Made by a program: the position numbers and the translations under genes. Below are positions 25,165-34,029 of a stretch of DNA of 64,000 nucleotides, one piece after another (position 1 is the first letter of the stretch; every line of letters starts with the position of its first letter). Under the pieces are notes generated by a model. That model was not told where the DNA came from. It was given only the letters and a program-made list of their open reading frames with translations, and did not search any database. The stretch is from UBA7957 sp965222695 (GTDB taxonomy: Bacteria > Pseudomonadota > Gammaproteobacteria > Granulosicoccales > Granulosicoccaceae). The stretch is taken from the NCBI GenBank assembly GCA_965222695.1, contig OZ244967.1, positions 992,001 to 1,056,000 of the forward strand, written 5' to 3'.

Positions 25165-26001
25165 ATGCCAAAAATAAGCGCGTTTTTTTGTTTTATCATT
25201 GTCGTCTGCATTCAATCCGCGAGTGCCCAGGAAGTTAAACGGGCCATAGAAAAGGTTGCGGGTGATGTTTACCGGTTTCAGAATAATTTTCACTATTCCG
25301 TATTCGTGATCACGGGGGAGGGTGTAGTTGTTACGGACCCCATCAATTCGGAAGCGGCGGCATGGCTTAAGGGCGAGATTGGCAAACTGACCGACCAACC
25401 TATTTCCCATATCATTTACAGTCACAGCCATGGGGATCATGCGTCCGGCGGCAAGGCGTTCGGCGAGGTTGCCAATATCATTGCTCAGTCCAATGCGCCG
25501 GAGGCCATAGATGGAGTGGTGCCCACAGAACGGTTCGACGAGAACTATACCGTGAGTCTCGGCAGTAATACAATCGAACTAAGTTATTTAGGATCAGGCC
25601 ATGGGACGGATCTGATCGCTATGGTGATCCGCCCTGAAAATGTCGGGTTTATCGTTGATGCGGCGTCGGTAAAACGTCTGCCGTACCGTGACTTCCCCGG
25701 CGCTAATGCCGAAGAAATCATTAATCAGGTACGAAAAATTGAATCCCTGGATTTCGAGATTTTTGTCGGCGGCCATGGTGTGATCGGTGTCAAGGAAGAT
25801 GCGACCGCAGCGAGAATTTATATGGAAGAGTTACGCGATACTGTTCTCGAAGGCCTCAAATCCGGTAAATCAGTGGAAGAGATGGAACAGACCATCACCC
25901 TTGATAAATACAAGAGCTGGGGCGCGTATGATCAGTGGCGTACGCTGAATATTCAAGGTATGGCCCGTTCACTGATGGAAAACGGGGCAGTGACTCAATA
26001 G
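25165..26001 (+). CDS. Exported MBL-fold metallo-hydrolase
   Basis: About 278 residues with a signal peptide (FFCFIIVVCIQSASAQ) and a metallo-beta-lactamase fold. The motif HSHGDH (residues 87-92) supplies metal ligands; later blocks include LGSGHGTDLIAM and FVGGHGVIGVKED, matching the other histidine ligands. The ATG at 25165 is chosen because AGGGAGA precedes it and the signal peptide then begins at once; an upstream in-frame start at 25111 adds a non-signal leader. It resembles quinoprotein-relay-type or SoxH-like periplasmic MBL proteins; the substrate is unknown. Confidence 0.85.
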   Translation: MPKISAFFCFIIVVCIQSASAQEVKRAIEKVAGDVYRFQNNFHYSVFVITGEGVVVTDPINSEAAAWLKGEIGKLTDQPISHIIYSHSHGDHASGGKAFGEVANIIAQSNAPEAIDGVVPTERFDENYTVSLGSNTIELSYLGSGHGTDLIAMVIRPENVGFIVDAASVKRLPYRDFPGANAEEIINQVRKIESLDFEIFVGGHGVIGVKEDATAARIYMEELRDTVLEGLKSGKSVEEMEQTITLDKYKSWGAYDQWRTLNIQGMARSLMENGAVTQ

Positions 26002-26036
26002 TTGCCTCTTTTTTTTGAATTAAAACCATCCGTGAC

Positions 26037-26079
26037 GCCTGAAGTGCGAATCCGCAGGTTTGCATCTTACACTTCAGGC
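26037..26079. terminator. Inverted repeat between convergent MBL and prpD genes
   Basis: GCCTGAAGTG and CACTTCAGGC form a perfect 10-base stem, extended by GTGA/TCAC after one bulged base, around a 23-base loop. Its location between convergent stops suggests a bidirectional terminator, though the loop is long and a small extragenic repeat is possible. Confidence 0.5.
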
Positions 26080-26113
26080 TCACTGGTTCTAACTTTTAGG
26101 GGTGGTCAGAGTA

Positions 26114-27568
26114 CTAGAGCGACAGAAGGTCCATAAACTCGTTCAGGTGCGTCTGTTCCAGTGTCGACTGATCGGCGCATAAGGCTTTCAAACTCCGGCA
26201 TTTTTTCTCATCCAGCCGGCTTGCAATATTGCTTTCGAATTTCGCGATTAGTACCGGGATACCTTCATCGCGGCGGCGTCTGTGTCCGATGGGATAATCG
26301 ACGACAGTTTTATCGGTTTTAGTACCATCGCTAAAAAAGACTTGCACGGAATTGCCGATCGCACGTTTTTCGGAATCCAGGTAATCCCGGGTAAATTCAG
26401 GGTTTTCCTTTACGGCCATTTTATCCCTAAGCCCATCGATACGAGGGTCGGATGCTACGTCGTCTTCATAGTCCCGGGCCGTCAGATCTCCCTTGAGCAG
26501 TGCGACGGCGACCATGTACTGCAGGCAATGATCCCGGTCAGCCGGATTGTCGAGAGGGCCGACCTTGTCGATAATACGCACACCGGATTCCTGAGTTTCT
26601 ATGACGATGTGTTCTATATCTTCCAGCCGGGACCGAATCTGCGGATGCAGTGCGACGGAGGCTTCGACCGCGGTCTGTGCGTGAAATTCCGCCGGGAAGG
26701 AGAGTTTGAATAATATGTTCTCCATAACATAGCTGCCGTATTGCTGGCCGAGTTTCAAGGATTCGCCCTTGAACAGTACGTCCTGAAATCCCCAGGTATT
26801 TGCAGTGATCGCGGAAGGATAACCCATTTCACCGCTGAGTGCGATCAATGCCAAACGTACCGCTCTTGCAGTGGCATCTCCTGCCGCCCAGCTTTTGCGC
26901 GAACCGGTGTTCGGCGCATGTCGGTAAGTTCTGAGCGACGACCCGTCCAGCCAGGCATGGGAAACGGCGCTCAGCACTTCTTGCTTTGTTCCTCCGAGTA
27001 GCCTGGTGACCACGGCAGTGGAGGCGATTCGCACCAGCATGACGTGATCGAGTCCGACCCGGTTAAAACTGTTCTCAAGTGCCAGAACGCCTTGTATTTC
27101 ATGAGCCTTGATCATGGCATGCAGTACATCGCGAACCAGCAGAGGCGGCTTTCCCGCCTGCAGATTCTTTCGGCTGAGATAGTCTGCCGCTGCCAGGATT
27201 CCACCGAGATTATCCGATGGATGCCCCCATTCGGCTGCCAGCCAGGTATCGTTGAAATCGAGCCAGCGAATCATGGCGCCGATATTGAACGCCCCCTGCA
27301 CGGGATCAAGCTGAAACGAGGTGCCCGGAACTTTTACACCACTGCCGTCTCGCAGTTCGGCGCCCGGTACCAGCGGACCAAGAAGTTTTGTACAGGCTGG
27401 ATAAGACAAGGCGAGCAGTCCGCATCCCAGAGTATCCATCAAGCAGTATTTCGCCGTCTCCAGGGCCTCATGGCTTTTGATTTCAGTATCGCAAACATAG
27501 TCTGCTATGGCTTGTATTACAGTGTCAAATTCCGGACGTTTTGCGTCTTTAAAAATTTCTTTTGTCAT
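26114..27568 (-). CDS. prpD: 2-methylcitrate dehydratase (MmgE/PrpD family)
   Basis: Third enzyme of the methylcitrate cycle: dehydrates 2-methylcitrate to 2-methyl-cis-aconitate. The 484-residue length matches PrpD. Recognised by MIRWLDFNDTWLAAEWGHPS (DFND block), KAHEIQGVLALENSFNRVG, SRKSWAAGDATARAVRLA and FPAEFHAQTAVEA. It is last in the prpBCD operon, 14 bases after prpC. No acnD/prpF alternative is visible here. Confidence 0.95.
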   Translation of the reverse strand: MTKEIFKDAKRPEFDTVIQAIADYVCDTEIKSHEALETAKYCLMDTLGCGLLALSYPACTKLLGPLVPGAELRDGSGVKVPGTSFQLDPVQGAFNIGAMIRWLDFNDTWLAAEWGHPSDNLGGILAAADYLSRKNLQAGKPPLLVRDVLHAMIKAHEIQGVLALENSFNRVGLDHVMLVRIASTAVVTRLLGGTKQEVLSAVSHAWLDGSSLRTYRHAPNTGSRKSWAAGDATARAVRLALIALSGEMGYPSAITANTWGFQDVLFKGESLKLGQQYGSYVMENILFKLSFPAEFHAQTAVEASVALHPQIRSRLEDIEHIVIETQESGVRIIDKVGPLDNPADRDHCLQYMVAVALLKGDLTARDYEDDVASDPRIDGLRDKMAVKENPEFTRDYLDSEKRAIGNSVQVFFSDGTKTDKTVVDYPIGHRRRRDEGIPVLIAKFESNIASRLDEKKCRSLKALCADQSTLEQTHLNEFMDLLSL

Positions 27569-27582
27569 GAATGATACTCCTT

Positions 27583-28725
27583 TCAGACTCTCGCCGTGTC
27601 GGCGGTTCTCTGTTCTATCGGTAACCAGTACTGTTCGCCAGGGCCTGTGTACTCGGCGCTCGGCCGGATAAGGCGGTTGTCGCTGCGTTGCTCGAATATA
27701 TGCGCAGCCCAGCCGCTGATCCGCGAGCAGACAAACAGGGGAGTAAACAACTCGGTGGGTATACCGATAAAATGATAAGCGCTGGCGCTATAAAAATCCG
27801 CGTTTGCGAATAGCTTTTTTTCCTCCCACATCAGCTTTTCTATCGATTCGGAGACTTGGAATAAATATCCGTCTTCGCTATCTTCGGCGAGCCGCCGGGA
27901 CCAGGTTTTGATCAATCCGTTTCTCGGATCCGATTCACGGTAAACTGCGTGCCCGAAGCCCATTATTTTATCTCCGGCGGCAAGTTTTTCCCGTACGCCT
28001 TTAATCGCTGCTTCCGGCGTCTTGTATTGTTCAATCAGTGCCATGGCCGCTTCGTTGGCTCCTCCATGCAGTGGGCCACGCAAGGTGCCTATGGCACCGG
28101 TGATCGCCGAATAAAAATCCGCCAGGGTCGCCGCGCAGACGCGGCCATTGAATGTTGACGCATTAAACTCGTGCTCGGCGTATAAGATCAGGGATACATC
28201 GAGACAACACCGTTGGTCCGGACCGGGAATTTCGTCCTGCAGCAAATGCAAGAAATGACCGGCTATGGAATTTTCCGAACTATTGGTATCTATCCGGACT
28301 TTGTCATGTGCATACCGATACCAGTAACAGATGATTGAAGGAAACGCTGCAAGAAGCCGTTCCGCAATTTCCAGCTCCTGGGTAAAACTCTCCTCGGGTT
28401 CCAGATTGCCCAGCATGGAGCATCCGCTACGCATCACATCCATCGGATGATTGTCAGCGGGAATGCGTTCCAGAACGTCTTTAAGCGCCTGTGGAATTTC
28501 ACGCTTCGCTTTAAGTCTGCCTATAAACCCGTCAAGTGCTCTTTGATCCGGCAAATTGCCATACAAGAGCAGATAGGCTACCTCTTCGAATGTCGCATTT
28601 TCTGCCAGATCCGTAACATCATAACCCCTATAGCTCAAGCCTGTGCCTTGCTTTCCAACCGTGCAGATAGCTGTGCGCCCTGCGGCCTGTCCACGCAAGC
28701 CTTCGCTAGTTTTGCCGTTCATCAT
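27583..28725 (-). CDS. prpC: 2-methylcitrate synthase
   Basis: Condenses propionyl-CoA with oxaloacetate. It is a 380-residue citrate-synthase-fold enzyme with the short PrpC length. Catalytic residues are visible in GPLHGGANEAAM (His), GFGHAVYRESDPR (His) and ANADFYSASAYH (Asp). Its ATG overlaps the prpB stop by four bases, so translation is coupled. The MDVMRSGCSMLGNLEPE block favours 2-methylcitrate over citrate synthase. Confidence 0.95.
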   Translation of the reverse strand: MMNGKTSEGLRGQAAGRTAICTVGKQGTGLSYRGYDVTDLAENATFEEVAYLLLYGNLPDQRALDGFIGRLKAKREIPQALKDVLERIPADNHPMDVMRSGCSMLGNLEPEESFTQELEIAERLLAAFPSIICYWYRYAHDKVRIDTNSSENSIAGHFLHLLQDEIPGPDQRCCLDVSLILYAEHEFNASTFNGRVCAATLADFYSAITGAIGTLRGPLHGGANEAAMALIEQYKTPEAAIKGVREKLAAGDKIMGFGHAVYRESDPRNGLIKTWSRRLAEDSEDGYLFQVSESIEKLMWEEKKLFANADFYSASAYHFIGIPTELFTPLFVCSRISGWAAHIFEQRSDNRLIRPSAEYTGPGEQYWLPIEQRTADTARV

Positions 28726-29609
28726 ATATTCTCCCCGGTAAATAAATCGTCCAATTTCTGTTCGTAGCCGTGGTAACCCAACACTTCATACAGCTGGCTG
28801 CGGGTTTGCATTAAATCAATAATACCTTTCTGCGTACCCTCGTTACGGATAGTCTCGTAAACCTTAAGCGCGGCCGCGCTCATCGCTCTGAATGCGGAGA
28901 GAGGATATAATACAAGACGAATTCCTGCATCACGCAATTCCGCGACATTGAACAGTGGTGTTTTTCCGAACTCGGTGATGTTGGCCAGTACGGGAACTTC
29001 CAGGGCTGAGGTAAACGCCCGGTACTCGTCCAGCGAATGCAATGCTTCGGCGAAAATCATATCGGCACCGGCGGCTACATACGCAGAAGCGCGTTCAATC
29101 GCAGCCTCGCGCCCTTCGCCGGCATAAGCATCTGTACGCGCCATAATGACGAAGTTATCGTCAAGGCGAGCATCCACTGCCGCTTTAATCCTGTCCGCCA
29201 TTTCACCGGTTTCCACCAGGGATTTGTTCGGACGGTGGCCGCAGCGTTTTGCCTGTACCTGGTCTTCAAGATGTATGGCGGCCGCGCCGGCGCGCTCAAG
29301 CTGCCGAACGCTGCGGGCAATCATAAATGCGCTGCCCCAGCCAGTATCGGCGTCCACCAACAGCGGAAGCTTTGTGGCGGCTGTAATACGGCGTACGTCT
29401 TCACAGACATCGTTCAGCGTTGTCATGCCCAGATCGGGAAGTCCGAACGAAGCATTTGCTACTCCTGCACCGGACAGGTATAGGGCTTTGAATCCGCACT
29501 GTTCCGCTATCAGTGCGCTATAGGCGTTGATGGTGCCGACCAGTTGCAGGGGGCGTTCTTGCTCCATGGCGTTGTAGAGTTCACACCCGGGTGAATCTGC
29601 TTTACTCAT
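28722..29609 (-). CDS. prpB: 2-methylisocitrate lyase
   Basis: Cleaves 2-methylisocitrate to succinate and pyruvate. It is a 295-residue member of the isocitrate lyase/PEP mutase superfamily with SGAGVANASFGLPDLG, the metal site LLVDADTGWG and the active-site loop AKRCGHRPNKSLV (normally KKCGH). It is the first gene of the operon; the promoter region upstream carries several TTTGCAAA-like sites. Confidence 0.96.
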   Translation of the reverse strand: MSKADSPGCELYNAMEQERPLQLVGTINAYSALIAEQCGFKALYLSGAGVANASFGLPDLGMTTLNDVCEDVRRITAATKLPLLVDADTGWGSAFMIARSVRQLERAGAAAIHLEDQVQAKRCGHRPNKSLVETGEMADRIKAAVDARLDDNFVIMARTDAYAGEGREAAIERASAYVAAGADMIFAEALHSLDEYRAFTSALEVPVLANITEFGKTPLFNVAELRDAGIRLVLYPLSAFRAMSAAALKVYETIRNEGTQKGIIDLMQTRSQLYEVLGYHGYEQKLDDLFTGENI

Positions 29610-29651
29610 CGTTTTCCTCCTGTGCTAATGTGCCTTTATCTTCGCTTTATA

Positions 29652-29740
29652 TTCGCAAAAAATCTATAAGTAATTGAATGTATTAATGTTAATTTGCAAA
29701 ATAAATATATTTGTAAAGTGAACTATGCAAATTTTGCAAA
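29652..29740. promoter_or_regulatory. Cluster of TTTGCAAA-like operator sites for prp control
   Basis: The AT-rich gap between divergent prpB and the regulator contains TTTGCAAA at 29693-29700 and 29733-29740, plus near copies TTCGCAAA (29652), TTTGTAAA (29710) and TATGCAAA (29724). Actinobacterial RamB/PrpR regulators of the same family bind TTTGCAAA-type sites (established for that group), so these are good candidates for the operators of the adjacent regulator. Confidence 0.65.
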
Positions 29741-29827
29741 GTTTTCTAAAATGGCAGGCAGGATCGCGTGAATTGCCGGATCGGTGAGTCACTGAAACAC
29801 AGTACCGATACAGAGGAGAGAAATAAT

Positions 29828-31255
29828 ATGAGCCGTAAACTTTTTTCCGGACCCAAACTGCGCCGATTCCGTGAACAGCTTAAGATTAAACAGTCAGATT
29901 TTGCCGGCAGCCTGGGTATTTCCCCAAGTTATCTCAACCAGATTGAAAACAATCAAAGGCCTTTGACCGCCACCGTACTGCTCAAGCTCAGCGAAGTGCA
30001 TCAAGTTGAGGTGTCGACCTTTTCGGATGAAGATGATGATCGGCTGGCGGCCGAGGTTCATGAAACGCTCAGCGATCCCTTGTTTCAAGGGCAACTTATC
30101 GATTTGCGTGAACTGAAAGAAGTGGTTAATACATCTCCAGCATTTATTCGCCGATTTATAACGCTGTACCGGGCCTATAAAGAGAGTGCCAGCAACCGGC
30201 AGAGGCTCGCAGAGCAATTGAGCGATGAAGATACACAAAGTCCGCTAAGCGGCACTCATTTCCCCTATGAGGAAGTGCGGGATTTTTTTTACGCAAGAAA
30301 TAATTATATCGGTGAGCTAGACCAGGCCGCTGAGCAACTGCAAGCCGAGCACGGTTTCCGTATCGGACGAATGGAAGATGATTTAGCGGCTTATTTAAGT
30401 GAACGGCACCGTGTTAACCGCGTGCTGGTCGATGCTGAATCCCACACCGATCATATCCGCCGGTTCGATAAAGAGAGCCGGACGCTGTATTTGTCCGAGA
30501 GGCAGCCTTCGAGCCGCAGGGCCTTTCACATTGCCTATCAAATCGGATTGTTGGAACATCCGCGACTGATGGATGAGATTATTACCAATGCTCATTTCTC
30601 CAGTGTGGATTCACCAGTCGTATGCCGTGTCGGCCTCGCCAGCTATTTTGCGGCGGCCCTGCTGATGCCTTACACCCTGTTTTTAGCGGAGGCAAAACGG
30701 CAAAGATATGATTTGGAGAAGTTGGAGTTGCGCTTCAGCGCAACCTTTGAATCTGTGTGTCACAGACTGAGCAGTCTGCAAAGGCCTGGCGCTAAGGGTA
30801 TAGCTTTTTATTTTGTCCGGGTAGACAAGGCCGGCAATATTTCCAAACGACAAAGTGCCTCGAGTTTTCATTTTGCCCGGCGGGGCGGTGCCTGCGCTCT
30901 ATGGAATGTACACGATGCGTTTTCCGCTCCCGGCAAAGTATTGACTCAGGTGGCCCGAATGCCGGACGGTAAAACCTATTTTTGTATCGCCCGTACGGAT
31001 ACAAAAACCGGCGGGGGTTATCTGGACCCGCAGCGCGAGTTCGCCATCGGGTTGGGATGCGATGTGGAGCAGGCGGGAGAGATTATCTATTCGGCCGGCG
31101 TGGATCTGAACAATCCTGAAGCGGTTGCCTTGATCGGTCCCAGCTGCAGGGCCTGCGAACGGCTGGAATGCGTTCAACGGGCCTTCCCGCCGGTCAGCAA
31201 GCGACTCGTGATCGACGAAAGTCAGCGGGGCTTTAAGCCCTACGCATTCAGGTGA
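29828..31255 (+). CDS. Short-chain fatty acyl regulator (ScfR/RamB/PrpR-like) of prp operon
   Basis: A 475-residue regulator: XRE-type helix-turn-helix (about 5-60: QSDFAGSLGISPSYLNQIEN), an IrrE-like domain (about 150-290, RAFHIAYQIGLLEHP) and a C-terminal short-chain fatty acyl regulator domain ending in a cysteine group (SCRACERLECVQRAFPP). Relatives sense propionyl-CoA or short acyl-CoAs; a C-terminal Fe-S cluster has been reported for the mycobacterial relative, and the cysteines here fit. ATG 29828 has GAGGAGAG just upstream; the frame extends to 29768 without better support. It is divergent from prpBCD, replacing the sigma-54-type PrpR of enterics. Confidence 0.9.
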   Translation: MSRKLFSGPKLRRFREQLKIKQSDFAGSLGISPSYLNQIENNQRPLTATVLLKLSEVHQVEVSTFSDEDDDRLAAEVHETLSDPLFQGQLIDLRELKEVVNTSPAFIRRFITLYRAYKESASNRQRLAEQLSDEDTQSPLSGTHFPYEEVRDFFYARNNYIGELDQAAEQLQAEHGFRIGRMEDDLAAYLSERHRVNRVLVDAESHTDHIRRFDKESRTLYLSERQPSSRRAFHIAYQIGLLEHPRLMDEIITNAHFSSVDSPVVCRVGLASYFAAALLMPYTLFLAEAKRQRYDLEKLELRFSATFESVCHRLSSLQRPGAKGIAFYFVRVDKAGNISKRQSASSFHFARRGGACALWNVHDAFSAPGKVLTQVARMPDGKTYFCIARTDTKTGGGYLDPQREFAIGLGCDVEQAGEIIYSAGVDLNNPEAVALIGPSCRACERLECVQRAFPPVSKRLVIDESQRGFKPYAFR

Positions 31256-31270
31256 CCGGGTATTGCAAGC

Positions 31271-32149
31271 TCAGTCATCCTCCAAAACCTCTATACGTTC
31301 TTTACTTTGTTTGAGAGACCATACAAAGCCGAATAGATAAGCGCGGCTTTGCTTTACCTCGAACAAAGGACTTTCTTCGTTAGAGGCGCCGTCGTAAAAA
31401 CCTTCAACACTGCCGAGAATCAATCGGAAATTTTTCTTCAGGTAGATCGCGAAACCGTAAAACAACTCCGTCCCGAGATAGCCTCCTGAAGCCTTGAAGC
31501 TTGGCCGCGATTCCGTTTCAAATGCCGGAGGCACCGCATAAAAGTAGTCATTTAATCTACTGCTCGCCCAGATAGGTCCCAGGCGTGCAAAAAAATCGAC
31601 TGGAAATCCCGCCACCTTGTTATGTCTGTACCTCAGGCGGCTGCTGAATCTAAAGCCCCGCGCCGCGATATCTGAAAAATCGGTGGAGAAAACGGCTCTT
31701 AGATAGGTTTCCCAGGATAGTTTGCTGGTAGATCCGTCCGACCAGGAGTGATTCATCAGGCGATATTCGAGCCGGGGGCCGATTTCAAACAGAAAATCAA
31801 GGTCGGGCATGGATGCTCTGGCGCTGTTACCTTCTGAATTAGCACTAAAGGATGCACCCAGGGACAGATCCAGTTTCCATCTGGGGTCCTCAAACGCGAC
31901 GGCCTGCAGCCGGCCGGAGGTCAGTCGCAGCAGCGGCCCGCGATAGATTATATAGGGCAGGGCAAGGGTTTGATTGTTCGGGTCGCTGGATGCAGGGTAG
32001 TCGAAGCCTCGAAAATGTCCGCCCCCCAGACCGAATTCCCAGACGGGCTTACTTTCTTTGCGGAAATCCGGCGTCTGGGCCACAGAATGCAAGGGTAAAA
32101 ATACGAGTAATAACCATAAATAAAGAGTGAGATAAATCGGAATATGCAT
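31271..32149 (-). CDS. MipA/OmpV family outer-membrane protein
   Basis: A 292-residue predicted outer-membrane beta-barrel with signal peptide (LYLWLLLVFLPLHSVAQ). Family features: WEFGLGGGHFRGFDYPAS near the N-terminus, ALPYIIYRGPLLRL, and alternating amphipathic strands to the end (AYLFGFVWSL). MipA scaffolds murein enzymes in E. coli, while other members act as porin-like or stress proteins; the role here is open. It is convergent with the prp regulator. Confidence 0.85.
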   Translation of the reverse strand: MHIPIYLTLYLWLLLVFLPLHSVAQTPDFRKESKPVWEFGLGGGHFRGFDYPASSDPNNQTLALPYIIYRGPLLRLTSGRLQAVAFEDPRWKLDLSLGASFSANSEGNSARASMPDLDFLFEIGPRLEYRLMNHSWSDGSTSKLSWETYLRAVFSTDFSDIAARGFRFSSRLRYRHNKVAGFPVDFFARLGPIWASSRLNDYFYAVPPAFETESRPSFKASGGYLGTELFYGFAIYLKKNFRLILGSVEGFYDGASNEESPLFEVKQSRAYLFGFVWSLKQSKERIEVLEDD

Positions 32150-32895
32150 GTGTCGAGATCATAACAAAGCCAATAGCAAAATATTAGGGGGCGTTCTCAA
32201 TCACCTTGCTTTTCGCTCACCGTATCCACACCGTCTCCGTTCTATATTGCAAGCATGCCAGGGGTTGTTATGACAATTCCGGTAAAATGGGGCCGATATC
32301 ACCACTCCCTTAATTGCCAGGCCGGCTCTGTGACGCGGTTTCCGCATTTCGCTTGCGGACAGACCCCAAGGGCCTGTATACAGCGTGGCTGAGGTGGATA
32401 CAGATGATGAAAAAAATATATTATATTTATAATTAATTTAGATAAACAATGATAAGAACGATCGGTCCATAAATAGAATATAAACCGATCCATAGTTTAT
32501 TTCAAGGTTACTTTTCTGGCTGGAACACTACTCGAACACCCTTGAGTATTGACAAATGATTCTAGTACTGCAGTAGTTAATCGCATCTATTGATAAATTT
32601 GAATTTATTCCAAGTGACGCTTTTTTCTTATATTTTCTTGTCTAAAACATAATCGTGTATATAATATACCCGGTCAATAGAACGGAGTCGCCTCTCAAGA
32701 CTTCAGATGCAGCGTGCCTCGATACTTCGGGCATGGGGCGTTGCTCTGCAAATTGTTCTACTGATTGCTCTCAAACAAATTTTGGCCCACGGTTAGCTGT
32801 TGACTGGTTCAAATAATGATGAACTGAGTATGGTAATACAATAGGCTCTAAGGAGTGCAGTTGATGAGTACCCATACTGTAACTGGAAGGTTAGA
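32150..32895. other. Long AT-rich intergenic region
   Basis: In 746 bases no convincing gene is found; the one 64-codon frame (32299-32493, minus) lacks family features. The region includes a TTGACA (32549) followed by a perfect TACTGCAGTA palindrome (32566-32575), the latter placed where a repressor or activator could sit. It may hold the regulator's promoter or a small RNA; nothing decisive is seen. Confidence 0.3.
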
Positions 32896-33612
32896 ATGCA
32901 ACATTCACAATGGTGGATGCCATCGGACACATCGCGTGTAGCCCTAGTATCAGATAGAAATTCAATTATTACAAAATGGGTGAGTGAAGCAGGTGTAGAC
33001 GCCACATTTTTCAGGGACATACATGCGTTAAAAAATTGGTGCCAGCAGTCCGAGTGCAGCCTGATTCTACTGGATCTCACCGGCAATCTCAGCGCACTTT
33101 GTAAAATGATATTGCGTAGTCATCGCCACTCTTCCTTAATAAAAGTACCCATAATTTTAGTAGCGCCTTGCAATACGGAAGATTGCATGGTCCAGGCGGT
33201 TGAAGAGGGCGTGGTGGACTATATTCCGTCTTCCACGCGGCGTACAGAATTTCTCGCGCGATTGAAGCTGAATTTATACCGCAACTCGGGTCTGAGAACC
33301 GAACATTCGTATCCACCGTTTTTTTTTGATGTTTCAAACAGGCGGTTATATAAAGACGGCTTGCAGATCAAACTTACAGCCCGGGAATTTGCTGTTGCGC
33401 TGTATTTTTTTAAAAATCGCCGGGTTCTTATTTCCCGCCAATCGCTGTTATCAGAAATCTGGAATATCGAAAGCGAAATAGACACCCGGAGGGTGGATAC
33501 TTATATCAGCCGAATTCGCTCAAAACTCGATATGAACGACAGCAAGAGTGTTTGGCAAATAAAGTCCGTTTATAATGAGGGTTATTTATTGGAAAAATCG
33601 TCCTCGGGCTAG
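32896..33612 (+). CDS. Orphan OmpR/PhoB-like regulator with degenerate receiver
   Basis: A 238-residue protein with a receiver-like N-terminal half and an OmpR-type winged helix C-terminal half (about 140-235: LTAREFAVALYFFKNRRVLI, DTRRVDTYISRIRSKL, VYNEGYLL). The receiver keeps the possible phospho-acceptor Asp in LILLDLTG, but the N-terminal acidic pair is reduced to VSDRN and the expected Lys is replaced in DYIPSS, so phosphorylation control is doubtful. GGAAGG lies five bases before the ATG. No histidine kinase is adjacent. Targets are unknown. Confidence 0.8.
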   Translation: MQHSQWWMPSDTSRVALVSDRNSIITKWVSEAGVDATFFRDIHALKNWCQQSECSLILLDLTGNLSALCKMILRSHRHSSLIKVPIILVAPCNTEDCMVQAVEEGVVDYIPSSTRRTEFLARLKLNLYRNSGLRTEHSYPPFFFDVSNRRLYKDGLQIKLTAREFAVALYFFKNRRVLISRQSLLSEIWNIESEIDTRRVDTYISRIRSKLDMNDSKSVWQIKSVYNEGYLLEKSSSG

Positions 33613-33690
33613 TGAGCGGTAATTTCCTGGGCTTGTATCTTCTTCACCCTAGAGAAAGCCCTGACAAAATAGATTTTTGAAGGATATGTC

Positions 33691-34002
33691 ATGGCGAAGC
33701 CTGAAGAAGAAAAAGTCGTTGTAGAAAATGTCAATGTACCCGGCCATACCTCGCGGGTCAACGCTGAAAAATACCATGCAATGAAGAAGGCTTTTCTCTG
33801 TATACTCCCGGCCAGGGAGCCCGGATTGACTCAGAAGGAGATACAGACCGCCGTGGTGGATTATCTACCGGAAGCTTTATTTCCTGCCGGCGCGACTTCC
33901 GGGTGGTGGGCGAAAACCGTTCAGCTGGACCTGGAAGCGAAAGGCCTCGTTATCAGAGAGAAAACAAAACCATTGCGCTGGCATAAAGTAAGGCCTCGTT
34001 AA
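33691..34002 (+). CDS. Conserved small protein (DUF6958-like)
   Basis: A 103-residue soluble protein with the pattern VNVPGHTSRVNAEKYHAMKK, EPGLTQKEIQTAV and GWWAKTVQLDLEAKGLVIRE, suggesting a winged-helix-like fold. It resembles a widespread uncharacterised family (I believe DUF6958, not certain). GAAGGA precedes the ATG. Function is unknown; it lies between the orphan regulator and the MerR gene. Confidence 0.7.
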   Translation: MAKPEEEKVVVENVNVPGHTSRVNAEKYHAMKKAFLCILPAREPGLTQKEIQTAVVDYLPEALFPAGATSGWWAKTVQLDLEAKGLVIREKTKPLRWHKVRPR

Positions 34003-34029
34003 TTCAGGGCATGCCGCCGATGGCAAGGC

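Noticed and set aside
32299..32493. 64-codon minus-strand frame in the long intergenic region
   Set aside because: No ribosome site, no domain-like pattern and biased composition; probably chance.
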